This document shows positions 47,688-56,369 of a DNA stretch of 64,000 nucleotides, piece after piece (positions within the stretch are counted from its first letter, which is position 1; each line of letters opens with the position of its first letter). Position numbers and translations under genes: made by a program. The notes under the pieces were generated by a model. It searched no databases and had not been told where the DNA came from. It saw only the letters and a list, made by a program, of their open reading frames with translations. The stretch is from Candidatus Nanopelagicales bacterium (GTDB lineage Bacteria; Actinomycetota; Actinomycetes; S36-B12): NCBI GenBank assembly GCA_028687755.1, contig JAQTZL010000005.1, positions 80,303-144,302 of the forward strand. Direction: 5' to 3'.

Positions 47688-49081
47688 CGCTGTTCAACCA
47701 CCTTTTCGTACAGTCCCAATAGTCTCCCGTGCGGGTCATATCGATCTTTGAGGGACTGATAGTCGAAACCCCCATAAATCGACCAAAATGTTTCGCGTTC
47801 GTAGAAAGCCGTGGAGTACAACGACTTTCGACCATCCAATCGTGTCACTTCTTCTTCAATTTTTCGATTGAAAAAGCCAGAATTTTTGTCGATTCCGTCA
47901 GGCATGGCAACGCTGGACCAAAAGCCCACATTGACGTACATCTGCTGGGGATCGAATTCATACAGAGGCCAACGGACATTGGGATCGCGTTGTTTGAGTG
48001 GGCAGATCCAGATTGGTTCAATCCCAATCTCGCGATGAAAGAATTCAAGAAAATCGGGTAACTGGTCAAGGGGCACTTCGATGTCTTGGACGACAGCCTC
48101 ACGTTGAGGTTTACGTTGCAAGGAATTCAATGTGCCCGAAATATCGTATTTGTGATCTAGCGCAATCAATTTCCAATAGGCATCGCTACGAAGTTTGGAT
48201 TGAGGCCACAGCTTCCTGATGATTGATTTCTGTGCACCAAATGCACGTGAACACCAAAACCAGTCGGTATCCCATCGCCAGAGGTAATCCAGAATCGTCA
48301 GGTAGTCATCTGTGCGTTGCTGAATTGAGCGGTAGTAGATCCCCTTTTTTGTGTAGTCGCTAGCTGATGTCCCTGAAGGAAGTTCAGGAACCATCTCGCC
48401 AAGAGTGAGGTAATGCTCATGGTCAGAAAACACGGTTCCATCAATGAAATCAACGCGATTTCCAGCATATTCATGTGATTCAGTAATCATAACAATTGCA
48501 TTTGTGAGAGCAGCTGCGCTTTCGAACCGAAGGTGACGTAAGTGCACGAATGGCTGGACTGGCTCGAGTTCAATCTTGATGCGAAGTGCGTACCCCAATG
48601 ATCCGTAGGAATTAGGAAAGCCATAGAACAATTCGCGATTGGGATCATCAACTGCTCCGCTGACCGTGAGAACCTCACCACTGCCCGCCAAGATGTCCAT
48701 CTCAATAACTGACTCATGGGGAGTTCCATTACGAAAACTGGCCGCCTCGATTCCTAGTCCGGTGACTGCACCACCCAACGTGATGGTGCGCAGCTGCGGC
48801 ACGCACATCGGTATGAGGCCATAGGGCAAGGTTGCTTCGACGAGGTGCTCGTAAGTGGTCATTCCAAGAACCTGAGCAGTGCGCTCTTCCTCGTCGATTT
48901 CGAGTACTCCGTCGAAGGCAGCAACATCAAGGCCAGGTCGGGCAAGTTCTTGGCGTGGTCGAAACAGGTTTGACGTGCGTTTAGCGAGTCGAATTGTGGC
49001 ACCGTCAGGGATAGCGTCATATTGCAGGCGAAGGCGCCCAAGCAGGGCTTGGTAGCGACTGTCGGCTGCAGGCGAAAGCAC
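47684..49081 (-). CDS. FAD-binding oxidoreductase (TmsA/BfaA-like)
   Basis: A 465-residue flavoprotein of the FAD_binding_4 (VAO) class. The FAD domain contains TIRLAKRTSNLFRPR, VCVPQLRTITLGGAVTGLGI-like CVPQLRTITLGGAVTGLG and FPNSYGSLGYALRI. The C-terminal part has WFWCSRAFGAQKSIIRKLWP and the YGGFDYQSLKDRYDPHGRL end typical of DWARF1/DprE-like relatives. Overlap with the methyltransferase gene supports a two-enzyme 10-methyl fatty acid pathway in which this protein reduces the methylene lipid. The GTG at 49081 is the longest start; a later start cannot be excluded. Confidence 0.82.
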   Translation of the reverse strand: MLSPAADSRYQALLGRLRLQYDAIPDGATIRLAKRTSNLFRPRQELARPGLDVAAFDGVLEIDEEERTAQVLGMTTYEHLVEATLPYGLIPMCVPQLRTITLGGAVTGLGIEAASFRNGTPHESVIEMDILAGSGEVLTVSGAVDDPNRELFYGFPNSYGSLGYALRIKIELEPVQPFVHLRHLRFESAAALTNAIVMITESHEYAGNRVDFIDGTVFSDHEHYLTLGEMVPELPSGTSASDYTKKGIYYRSIQQRTDDYLTILDYLWRWDTDWFWCSRAFGAQKSIIRKLWPQSKLRSDAYWKLIALDHKYDISGTLNSLQRKPQREAVVQDIEVPLDQLPDFLEFFHREIGIEPIWICPLKQRDPNVRWPLYEFDPQQMYVNVGFWSSVAMPDGIDKNSGFFNRKIEEEVTRLDGRKSLYSTAFYERETFWSIYGGFDYQSLKDRYDPHGRLLGLYEKVVEQR

Positions 49082-49143
49082 GAAAATACGCTACCGGTTT
49101 CTGGCGTGCTTGCACAGAGTCAGTCTTGAGGGATGATGGGTGC

Positions 49144-49779
49144 GTGAAACTTTCTCGCTGGCTGCCTCCGGTCCTTGGCTTCGTTGTTTTTCTCATCACG
49201 GTGCTAGGCCTTGGCCTGATCGCTGCGGACTGGACTTCACGGAATCTTGAAATGCGCGCGTTGGTGAGTGCGGTCGAAGATTCTGAAGATGCGATGAAGT
49301 GGACTGACGATCAGGTGCAAAGCACCATCAAGCAGTATGGATCCAATGGCAAGTTGAACACGGCAGATAAGAAGAAAGCATGGGACGCGCTTTCAGAAGC
49401 GGCCTACGCAGGCGAATTTGCCATTGGTGCTGCCGGCGATGAAGTTGCCGGTGTCACCGTGTTGCCATGGCACATAGACATCTTGAATGCACAAGCTGCC
49501 TACCTTGCACACAATCAAGCGTGGCAGGCATATATGAAGGCCGCGACCGATGATCCAACTCAGCTATTCAAAACTCAGCCAGACATCAATGCGACCTTTG
49601 AGGCGGCCCAACCTCTCATGGAAAAGGCAGTACCAATTCCTGCCCTCTTTGAACTCAAAGATCGTGTTGCCGCAATTTTTGCTCCAGCACCTGATGCAAC
49701 ACCAACTGGTCCAACTCAAGAAGTAAAACTCACGACGAACGCGAGAATTGTTTCTGCCAGTTACGCATCCACTCGATGA
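49144..49779 (+). CDS. Membrane-anchored hypothetical protein
   Basis: A 211-residue protein with one N-terminal transmembrane helix (LPPVLGFVVFLITVLGLGLI). An extracytoplasmic helical domain follows (ALVSAVEDSEDAMKWTDDQV, AWDALSEAAYAGEFAIGAAG, DILNAQAAYLAHNQAWQAYM). The pattern of Ala-rich helices with spaced Trp/Tyr resembles a four-helix sensor or chaperone-like domain, but no family is recognised. GTG at 49144, 62 bp from the divergent flavoprotein gene. The last 50 bp overlap the convergent c-di-GMP gene. Confidence 0.65.
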   Translation: MKLSRWLPPVLGFVVFLITVLGLGLIAADWTSRNLEMRALVSAVEDSEDAMKWTDDQVQSTIKQYGSNGKLNTADKKKAWDALSEAAYAGEFAIGAAGDEVAGVTVLPWHIDILNAQAAYLAHNQAWQAYMKAATDDPTQLFKTQPDINATFEAAQPLMEKAVPIPALFELKDRVAAIFAPAPDATPTGPTQEVKLTTNARIVSASYASTR

Positions 49780-51826
49780 AATCTTGTGGCGCGATTGCTG
49801 GCGAATACAAGTAGCCCTGGGCAAAGTCGCAACCAGCTTCCTGCAATAGATCGCGTTGTTCCTGCGTCTCTACGCCTTCAGCGATAACTCGCAGGCCTAG
49901 CTGATGAGCCATAGCAATCATCGCCTGAACAAGAACAAGTGAGTCAGAGCTCGGGGAGAGTTCGCGAACAAATGACTGGTCGATCTTGATCCAGTCAGCA
50001 TCGAGACTCTGCAAGTAGGCGAGTGATGAATAACCGGTGCCAAAGTCGTCAATCGCGAATGACAATCCGGCATCGTGATAGGTATCAAGGTTGGCTCTAA
50101 CAGTTTCGTTTGCGTTGAGCAAAAGCCCTTCAGTAATTTCAATGACAAAAGCTGAACCTGGCAGTCCGGTTTTATGAATCCGTTCAAGTCTCAACATGTG
50201 TTGTTCTGAATTAACAGCGAGTTCAACAGGTGACATATTGAAGCTAATTTGGAATCCTGCTTCGAGCTGTCTAACTTGGTGGGAAAACGCAATTGATTGA
50301 TCGGTCACGAATTCGCCGATTTGTGAAATGAGCCCTGAGCGTTCTGCCAGAGGGATAAAGAGCCCGGGGCTAACCGAGCCGCGAACAGGATGAATCCAGC
50401 GGGTGAGGGCTTCGGCTTTCTCCACTGAGTTGTCACTGAGGTTAATGATTGGTTGGAAGTACACCAACATCTCATTATTCGCCAATGCGCTCCTCAGATC
50501 ATCAATGAGCTGCATCGTTTGTGCGGCTTCAGTCTGCATCTCAGGATGGAAGTAGCTCACCTGTCCAGCACCGCGGGTTTTTGCTGCGCGCAAAGCGAAG
50601 GATGCCATTTGGGTGAGTTCAAGAGGGGATAATGAATCGTCAGGGAAAAGCGAGACGCCAATACCCGTGGTGATGTGAATAGTTTCGCCGCCCACCATGA
50701 ACGGTTGCGAGAGTTCATTCAAGATCTGGGAACACAATCCATCAAGACTCATGCCGGAACTCTGTTCAGTGTGAAGCATGGCAAATTCATCTCCACGAAG
50801 TCGGTACACGTTTGTGCTACCCCTGGCTATCAGCGTTAAACGTTCAGCGACAGCGTGCAATAGAAGATCACCAAAGCGGTGCCCGTATGCGTCATTAACT
50901 GCACGGAAACCGTCCAGGCCAATGGCGAGAAGCGCAACCTTTGAATGGGAGTTTGTTGCTTCAGAGCACACTTGTTGAATGTTGTTGTCCAACAAGTTGC
51001 GGTTCGGGAGTCCCGTTACAAAATCTTCACGTGTGGCATTCACGCTGCTTATCACCGCAACGTAATAGATGATGAGGCCCGCTTCATCTCGAACAGTCGT
51101 GAGTGTTTCGGCTTCCGGTCCTACCTGGCCATCTTTGTGGCGGTATACAACCTCTCCACGCCAGAAGTCATGGCGGGTGAGGTAATTGCGAATATCTGCA
51201 AACAACTTTTCTTGACCAGGCTCAATAGCCATCTGGTTAACGTGATGGCCAAGGGCCTCTTCTCGCTCGTAGCCAAGAAGTGAGGTAAAGCCTGGATTGA
51301 CGTCAATGATGATTCCTACAGGATCCAAAATCATGACAGCGTCATGAGTTGCACCAAACACGCTCGCGCTGACTCGTAGTTGCTCTGCTTGATGCAGTTC
51401 AGTGCTCACGTCATTAAAACTGCCACGCCACAACACCGTTCCGTCAGCTATTGGAGTGGACACCGCTTCACCAAGAACCCAATGCTGGGAACCATCAGCA
51501 TGCTGAATTCGGAATGTTTCACGTCTGCTCGTGGCAACCGTTACTGAGCCATCAAATATTTCACGAATACCAGAACGGTCATCGGGGTGAATCTGATGAA
51601 TGAGTGCCATCGGATCATCGAGAATTTGTGTTGCGGTGATATTAAAGAGCGGTTCAGTTCCGGCACTCACATAGAGAAAGCGCCCAAACCCATGTGGATC
51701 TTGTTGGTATTCAAACAGCACGCCTGGGATTTGTGCTGAAACAGAGGCTAGGCGTTCATTTAATTCACGGCGTCGTTGCAACAGGCGAATGAGCGTGAAC
51801 ACAAGAAAGGCGATGAAATAGTGCAA
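49730..51826 (-). CDS. PAS-PAS-GGDEF-EAL protein (3' part of a frameshifted gene)
   Basis: The longest open frame is 698 residues. It begins inside a transmembrane helix (HYFIAFLVFTLIRLLQ), followed by two PAS domains, a GGDEF domain and an EAL domain. The GGDEF site reads RGDEF (RLRGDEFAML), slightly degenerate. The EAL domain keeps AEALTRWIHP, NMSPVEL, IDDFGTGYSSLAYLQS, KIDQSFV and AEGVET, so c-di-GMP hydrolysis is likely. The protein lacks its own sensor half: the CHASE domain is encoded just upstream in another frame (51765-52625). The two frames overlap by 62 bp, indicating a single-base indel in one ancestral gene. The 3' end overlaps the convergent membrane-protein gene. Confidence 0.85.
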   Translation of the reverse strand: MHYFIAFLVFTLIRLLQRRRELNERLASVSAQIPGVLFEYQQDPHGFGRFLYVSAGTEPLFNITATQILDDPMALIHQIHPDDRSGIREIFDGSVTVATSRRETFRIQHADGSQHWVLGEAVSTPIADGTVLWRGSFNDVSTELHQAEQLRVSASVFGATHDAVMILDPVGIIIDVNPGFTSLLGYEREEALGHHVNQMAIEPGQEKLFADIRNYLTRHDFWRGEVVYRHKDGQVGPEAETLTTVRDEAGLIIYYVAVISSVNATREDFVTGLPNRNLLDNNIQQVCSEATNSHSKVALLAIGLDGFRAVNDAYGHRFGDLLLHAVAERLTLIARGSTNVYRLRGDEFAMLHTEQSSGMSLDGLCSQILNELSQPFMVGGETIHITTGIGVSLFPDDSLSPLELTQMASFALRAAKTRGAGQVSYFHPEMQTEAAQTMQLIDDLRSALANNEMLVYFQPIINLSDNSVEKAEALTRWIHPVRGSVSPGLFIPLAERSGLISQIGEFVTDQSIAFSHQVRQLEAGFQISFNMSPVELAVNSEQHMLRLERIHKTGLPGSAFVIEITEGLLLNANETVRANLDTYHDAGLSFAIDDFGTGYSSLAYLQSLDADWIKIDQSFVRELSPSSDSLVLVQAMIAMAHQLGLRVIAEGVETQEQRDLLQEAGCDFAQGYLYSPAIAPQDFIEWMRNWQKQFSRSS

Positions 51827-52625
51827 TTCCGAAGATTTCGGTAAGAATTAAGGGCTGCGTATCCAATGCTGGGCCGGCAACCGCTAATTCCCATCGAGTG
51901 TCGAGCGGCTCTAATGTGAATATTGAAGCGGCGGGATTGGCGAAGACGTCGGGATTCCCCCAAAAGGTGTTAGCAGGGGAGCCATCAGCATTGACTGTGC
52001 GTAGCGCAAAATCCACCTGGCTATGCACTGGGATAGCAGCTTGTTTTTCCAGGAAGGCGTCAACATCTAAAACAGTGCTGACCAGACCCCAGTAGCTGCC
52101 ATCGTTCTTAAAAACTGGATAACGATAGATAAGCCCACGACCTCCTTGCACCAAATCAACGGGGCCGATGAGCCGCGGCAGTTTTGAAGCAATGATGTTT
52201 TGAATCGCAGGCCATTGCGCGGGAATGTCAGGGTAATAAAGGCCAAGTGCTGCTTCGTTTCCAGTAAGCGGGCTCACGTAGGCGATCCGATTAGCAGGGG
52301 CGACTGCGATATTTCGGATATTTGTTGAGTGCGAGACGATGCGATCAAGGAGATCTGAGAACTCTTGTTTATTGAGTTTTCCGTCGACGCTCTCGACGTA
52401 CGACTCAATACTGTGAGTGAGGTAGTAGGACGGTAAGAGAGCGTTATTCACGCGATCGGTGAATTGATCACCAAATTCTTGGACCACTTGTGCAGATCGT
52501 TCTTCCTGAGCTGTGCGTTGAACATGAGTGATCGTTTGAGTGATTCCCAATCCGACGGCTAGGACGAGGATTGAGGCGATCCAGCGAAGGAGCGCAGATG
52601 CGCGAAATCGAGCACGAAGGTTCAT
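51765..52625 (-). CDS. CHASE-domain sensor part (5' part of a frameshifted gene)
   Basis: About 286 residues: a transmembrane helix (LLRWIASILVLAVGLGITQT), then a CHASE-type extracellular sensor (SSYYLTHSIESYVES-like YYLTHSIESYVESVDGKLN, RNIAVAPANRIAYVSPLTGN, GGRGLIYRYPVFKNDGSYWG). It breaks off in the second transmembrane helix (LILTEIFGIALF), after which the frame gives meaningless residues. Shifting by one base at about 51810-51820 restores the helix and leads directly into the PAS-GGDEF-EAL frame. ATG at 52625 has GGAGG 6 bp upstream. Alone this part has no output domain, so it is best read as half of a broken gene, or as an assembly error. Confidence 0.75.
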   Translation of the reverse strand: MNLRARFRASALLRWIASILVLAVGLGITQTITHVQRTAQEERSAQVVQEFGDQFTDRVNNALLPSYYLTHSIESYVESVDGKLNKQEFSDLLDRIVSHSTNIRNIAVAPANRIAYVSPLTGNEAALGLYYPDIPAQWPAIQNIIASKLPRLIGPVDLVQGGRGLIYRYPVFKNDGSYWGLVSTVLDVDAFLEKQAAIPVHSQVDFALRTVNADGSPANTFWGNPDVFANPAASIFTLEPLDTRWELAVAGPALDTQPLILTEIFGIALFHRLSCVHAHSPVATTP

Positions 52626-52701
52626 GTCAAACCTCCGTCTTTGCTCTGAGCACACCCATGCCGCTGTGTGGTTGTTTCACCAGCGTACTCAATTGAGTCA
52701 C

Positions 52702-54027
52702 CTAAGAACGAGTGACGACAAGATTGGATAGTCCAGATTCGGGAGTGCGCCCCTGAGGGGTTGCAGCACTGACAGTGAACCTAAAACTGCCGGGAGAAAG
52801 TTTGGTTGTGCAGGTCAATGGTGGCGTAGTGCGCGAGATGCGGCAGATGACTTTCCTGCGTTGGTCAAGAACTCGGTACCCAGTAACGACAGGGTAGTTC
52901 AGTGGCTGCAGCGCAATCTTTACCGTGGTTTTGCCTGCAATTGCTGTCGGTGGACGCGGGCGTATAGGTGTTGCAGAGGGTGCGGTTGCCGCATCCCCTT
53001 CGTTTTGGCTGTTGATGCTTCTGACCGTGAGTTGATCAGTGCTGTCAACGGTGCAATATGGCTGCGTTGAAGTGCACACTGCCTTTCCTTCTGCATTACG
53101 CACTTCGTAGTTGGTCGCATAATCTGCAGCGAGCCTTGGGGTAGCCCACCACACCGTCGTTTTCCCGTTCATTGACGTAGCAATGATATTTTGCGGTGCT
53201 GACGGAATTGGCGGATATCCCGCGGCGGTGAGGGCTGGATTCAGCACCTCTAAATAGGTGATCGCAGCGAAACCTTCAGCAGTACGCGGCTGGGCATTGC
53301 AATTACCGCCAGCGATATCACCGATGAGCAATGTGGATGCCTCGGATGTCACAAACTGCGGTGCTCCGCTATCGCCAGGGCATGTGTCAACACCATTAAC
53401 GGGGTTGGACCAGGTGACCCAGCCGTTTGTTGCACGTCGCTCAACTTGAATTTCGCTGAGCAAAAATGTGCCACTGCGAGGGATCGCGGGCGCAGTATCA
53501 GTCAAACTTGTGATTCCGTACCCGACGATCTGCGTTTCACGCTGTGCCTTGGCCCATCGTTCAATTTCCGTGCGGTCAGCTAAACGAGTAAAAGGCGAGG
53601 TTGATACGAGATCGGTATCGAGCACCACTGCAGCGATGTCATTGCCGACAACGAGTTTTGATGCCTCAACATAATTTTGACCAAGGTAGGCATTGAGTAC
53701 TCGCACACGAGCAGCGCCGACAGGCCCCGAGGCGTAAACAAGTGGCGAGTTGACACCAGGTGGCATGACGAAAATGCGCGAACTGGCGGCGGGTGTTCCT
53801 GACCCACTGTCAGTAAGGCAATGTGCGGCCGTCAGCAGCACGCGTGGTTTCCAAATTGCAGCGCTACACATCTCGTAGTTAGTGGTGCCCAGCACGATGA
53901 GTTGGGCCGTATAGGGCTCGCCTTGGGCGGGGGTGCCCTGCATCAAGCGAGGGGCCGCAACCGATGTCCCGGTGATCATCGATAGGCCAAGAGCAGCAAT
54001 CAGCAGGCTCGCGACTCGAGGTTTCAC
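52702..54027 (-). CDS. Secreted trypsin-like serine protease with C-terminal Fn3-like repeats
   Basis: A 441-residue exported protein. A signal peptide (RVASLLIAALGLSMITGTSV) ends near VAA-PRLMQG. The S1 protease domain has His in LLTAAHC, Asp in GNDIAAVVLDTD and Ser in CPGDSGAPQF, with cysteines placed for disulfides. After about residue 280 come two beta-sandwich-like segments (PSAPQNIIATSMNGKTTVWW, YPVVTGYRVLDQRRKVICRI) resembling fibronectin type III domains. Targets are unknown. The GTG at 54027 gives the proper signal peptide; a TTATTC just upstream may be a -10 element. Confidence 0.87.
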   Translation of the reverse strand: MKPRVASLLIAALGLSMITGTSVAAPRLMQGTPAQGEPYTAQLIVLGTTNYEMCSAAIWKPRVLLTAAHCLTDSGSGTPAASSRIFVMPPGVNSPLVYASGPVGAARVRVLNAYLGQNYVEASKLVVGNDIAAVVLDTDLVSTSPFTRLADRTEIERWAKAQRETQIVGYGITSLTDTAPAIPRSGTFLLSEIQVERRATNGWVTWSNPVNGVDTCPGDSGAPQFVTSEASTLLIGDIAGGNCNAQPRTAEGFAAITYLEVLNPALTAAGYPPIPSAPQNIIATSMNGKTTVWWATPRLAADYATNYEVRNAEGKAVCTSTQPYCTVDSTDQLTVRSINSQNEGDAATAPSATPIRPRPPTAIAGKTTVKIALQPLNYPVVTGYRVLDQRRKVICRISRTTPPLTCTTKLSPGSFRFTVSAATPQGRTPESGLSNLVVTRS

Positions 54028-54185
54028 TTCCGCAGAATAAGTCGCGGACCTTCGGGAAACCAAAGATGGGTCGATAGTCCCTATCCAAGGCGAGGATTTC
54101 CTAAGAATCTTGGATCTAGGCGCTCGCAGCAACGGCCAATAGATCTTTGCCTCGGCGCTTTAGGCCTCCCGCAAGGGTGGAATCA

Positions 54186-54223
54186 GTATTTAGCCCCTCG
54201 CGACCAGGCGGGGGGCTAAATAC
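54186..54223 (-). terminator. Terminator hairpin downstream of pit
   Basis: GTATTTAGCCCC and GGGGCTAAATAC form a 12-bp perfect stem with a GC-rich loop, starting 8 bp after the pit stop on the minus strand. It separates pit from the protease gene. The T tract after it is weak. Confidence 0.75.
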
Positions 54224-54230
54224 TTGCCGG

Positions 54231-55412
54231 TTATTCGACTGGTCCGTGACCAATAAGTTTGGGGTGCACGTCAAGTGGCTCTTCCAGTTCTTCTTCCGTT
54301 GGAACTTCAGCATCAACATCGGAAGCATGAATAGTGTGGCGCATAGCCCAGATGGCCCAGGTGCCGAATGCAATCAAGATTGACCCAATGACAATCCAAG
54401 CAAGCACAGTAGGAAGCTTGGTGAGATTCAACATGATGAAACCGATGAGAGCTGCTGAAGGAATCGTGACGATCCAAGCCAAAACCATGCGTCCGACAAC
54501 TTTCCAGTTCACGCCCTGACCTGAGCCCACGCCTGCACCAACGATCGATGTTGCTGCTGCGTGAGTAGTGCTAATTGGCATACCCATTGCAGTAGCACCG
54601 AAGATGGCTGTAGTGGCGCCAATATTGGCTGCAGCACCCGAAGTTGCGTGCAGGGTTGTGATCTTCAAACCCATCGTTTCGATAATCTTCCAGCCGCCCC
54701 AAAGAGTGCCGATTGCAATTGCGGCGTAAGCACTGAGTGCTACCCATTCAGGAACGAGAACAGTCTTGCCATCTTCAGCCATCGAGGTGTAGCCAGCTCC
54801 CAGCAACAATGCGGCAATAACGCCCATGGTCTTCTGAGCATCGTTAGCACCATGACCAAAGGACACAGCGCCGGCTGTGATCAGCTGAAGTCCCTTGAAG
54901 ACTGGGTGGTCATCTCGCATCTTGAACATTCGCTGAATTGCAAAAACTAAGTACATCGCGATGAACGCGATGGTGAAAGCAACTGCAGGTGAAAGAATGA
55001 TTCCGAAACCGGCCTTCTGCACACTTGCCCAGTCAATAGCGTTAAGTCCGCCAACAGCGAGACCTGCACCAACAAGACCACCAATAATCGCGTGGCTTGA
55101 GGATGAGGGCATACCGATGCGCCATGTGAGGTAGTTCCATGCGATCGCAGCGAAAATTGCAGCGAAAGTCACGGCTACTCCTTCCGAATCTGTTTTCACG
55201 GTTTTTGCGATGGTGTTTGCAACTGCAGTACCCACAACAAAGTACGCAGCGAAGTTGAAGAATGCGGAGAATGCTGGTGCCCACTTGACTGGGAGAGCTC
55301 GTGTTGCAACGACTGTTGCGACCGAGTTTGCTGCGTCGTGGAAGCCATTGGTGAAGTCGAAAACCAATGCAAGTACGCAGAGGGCAATGACCGCGAGAAG
55401 CAGCATGTCCAT
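54231..55412 (-). CDS. pit: PiT family inorganic phosphate transporter
   Basis: Low-affinity phosphate (or metal-phosphate) symporter in the membrane. The 393-residue protein has the paired PiT signatures FDFTNGFHDAANSVAT near the N-terminus and FGHGANDAQKTMGVIAALLL in the second half, plus MPSSSSHAIIGGLVGAGL and GMPISTTHAAATSIVGAG. It ends in an acidic tail (VPTEEELEEPLDVHP). The ATG at 55412 is preceded by AAGGAG and a TATTCA -10-like element. Six PHO-box-like repeats upstream imply induction by RegX3 under phosphate limitation, unusual for a transporter often thought constitutive. Confidence 0.93.
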   Translation of the reverse strand: MDMLLLAVIALCVLALVFDFTNGFHDAANSVATVVATRALPVKWAPAFSAFFNFAAYFVVGTAVANTIAKTVKTDSEGVAVTFAAIFAAIAWNYLTWRIGMPSSSSHAIIGGLVGAGLAVGGLNAIDWASVQKAGFGIILSPAVAFTIAFIAMYLVFAIQRMFKMRDDHPVFKGLQLITAGAVSFGHGANDAQKTMGVIAALLLGAGYTSMAEDGKTVLVPEWVALSAYAAIAIGTLWGGWKIIETMGLKITTLHATSGAAANIGATTAIFGATAMGMPISTTHAAATSIVGAGVGSGQGVNWKVVGRMVLAWIVTIPSAALIGFIMLNLTKLPTVLAWIVIGSILIAFGTWAIWAMRHTIHASDVDAEVPTEEELEEPLDVHPKLIGHGPVE

Positions 55413-55440
55413 GGGGTGGCGTCTCCTTGAATAAAAGCCC

Positions 55441-55517
55441 AGGTGACTACCTGGTGACACTAAGTGAACTCAAAGTGAACAAATGAAGGGGGTGGAGAAG
55501 GTGAACAGCAGATGAAC
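55441..55517 (-). promoter_or_regulatory. PHO-box array upstream of pit
   Basis: On the forward strand, copies of GTGAAC/GTGAC end at 55447, 55458, 55469 and 55480, exactly 11 bp apart, and two more end at 55506 and 55517, again 11 bp apart. Read on the minus strand these are GTTCACC-type PHO boxes in groups of four and two. The array lies just upstream of a -10-like TATTCA. RegX3 (12.1 kb) is the likely binder. Confidence 0.8.
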
Positions 55518-55572
55518 GAAACTCAAATTTCTCAAATTTTGTGAGGGAATTCTGGCATGTCGTTCAAATGAA

Positions 55573-55602
55573 AGTGGGCGCTAGCCGAAGCCAACGCCCA
55601 CT
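55573..55602 (-). terminator. Terminator after the sugar ABC operon
   Basis: AGTGGGCG and CGCCCACT form an 8-bp stem; on the minus strand it is followed by TTCATTTG, 14 bp after the ABC ATPase stop. Confidence 0.75.
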
Positions 55603-55616
55603 CGAGTCAAGTTCGA

Positions 55617-56369
55617 TTAGTCAGTAATCAAACCAGTGATCGTGCCAAGCAAGGTCTCAACTGTGAAGTCTGAGGTTGGAGCATCTTTGACGACCTTGCC
55701 CAAGCGCAGCACCACGATGCGGTCAGTGACCTCCATGATGTGCGGGAGAGTGTGCGAAATAAAGATCACGCCCAGACCTTGAGCCTTCGCGGTGCGAATG
55801 ATCTGAAGCACTTCACCAGCCTGACGAGCACCCAAATGGTTGGTGGGTTCGTCAAGGATGATCACTTTGTTTGCCCAGGCAACAGCGCGACCAATGGCGA
55901 CTGCCTGTCGTTGACCACCAGAAAGCTGAGCGACTGAACGATTGGACTGCGGAACAGCAATGCCCACTCGCTCAAGTTCCTTGTGCGCTTCGCCATCCAT
56001 CTTCTTTTGCGCCAAGAAGCCCATTTTTCCAAGGATGCCCGGCACGGTTTCTTCACGACCAAGAAACACATTTGCTGCAACGGAAAGTTGCGGCGCCAAA
56101 CTTGAGTCTTGGTACAGAGTTTCGATTCCAGCCTGAAGGGCTTCATGTGGTGACTTCCACTTACGCTCCTGACCATCGAGCAGAATTTCACCGCTCGTTG
56201 GTTGATGCACGCCGGACAAGCACTTCACCAAGGTTGATTTACCAGCGCCGTTGTCACCTACAAGGCCAACAACTTCACCTGGGTAAAGCTGCATCGTGAC
56301 ATCGTCGAGTGCGGTGACAGCGCCGTACTTCTTTGAAATATTACGCACTTCGTAAATTGGCTGATTCAC
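55617..56369 (-). CDS. Sugar ABC transporter ATPase (single-domain, FrcA-like)
   Basis: A 250-residue ATP-binding subunit with Walker A GDNGAGKST, signature LSGGQRQAV, Walker B VIILDEPTNHLG and H-loop FISHTLPHI. Unlike RbsA, which has two fused ABC domains, this has one, as in fructose-type (FrcA) transporters. It overlaps the permease gene by 4 bp and is the last gene of the operon. The Q-loop region reads LYQDSSLAPQLSV. Confidence 0.9.
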   Translation of the reverse strand: MNQPIYEVRNISKKYGAVTALDDVTMQLYPGEVVGLVGDNGAGKSTLVKCLSGVHQPTSGEILLDGQERKWKSPHEALQAGIETLYQDSSLAPQLSVAANVFLGREETVPGILGKMGFLAQKKMDGEAHKELERVGIAVPQSNRSVAQLSGGQRQAVAIGRAVAWANKVIILDEPTNHLGARQAGEVLQIIRTAKAQGLGVIFISHTLPHIMEVTDRIVVLRLGKVVKDAPTSDFTVETLLGTITGLITD

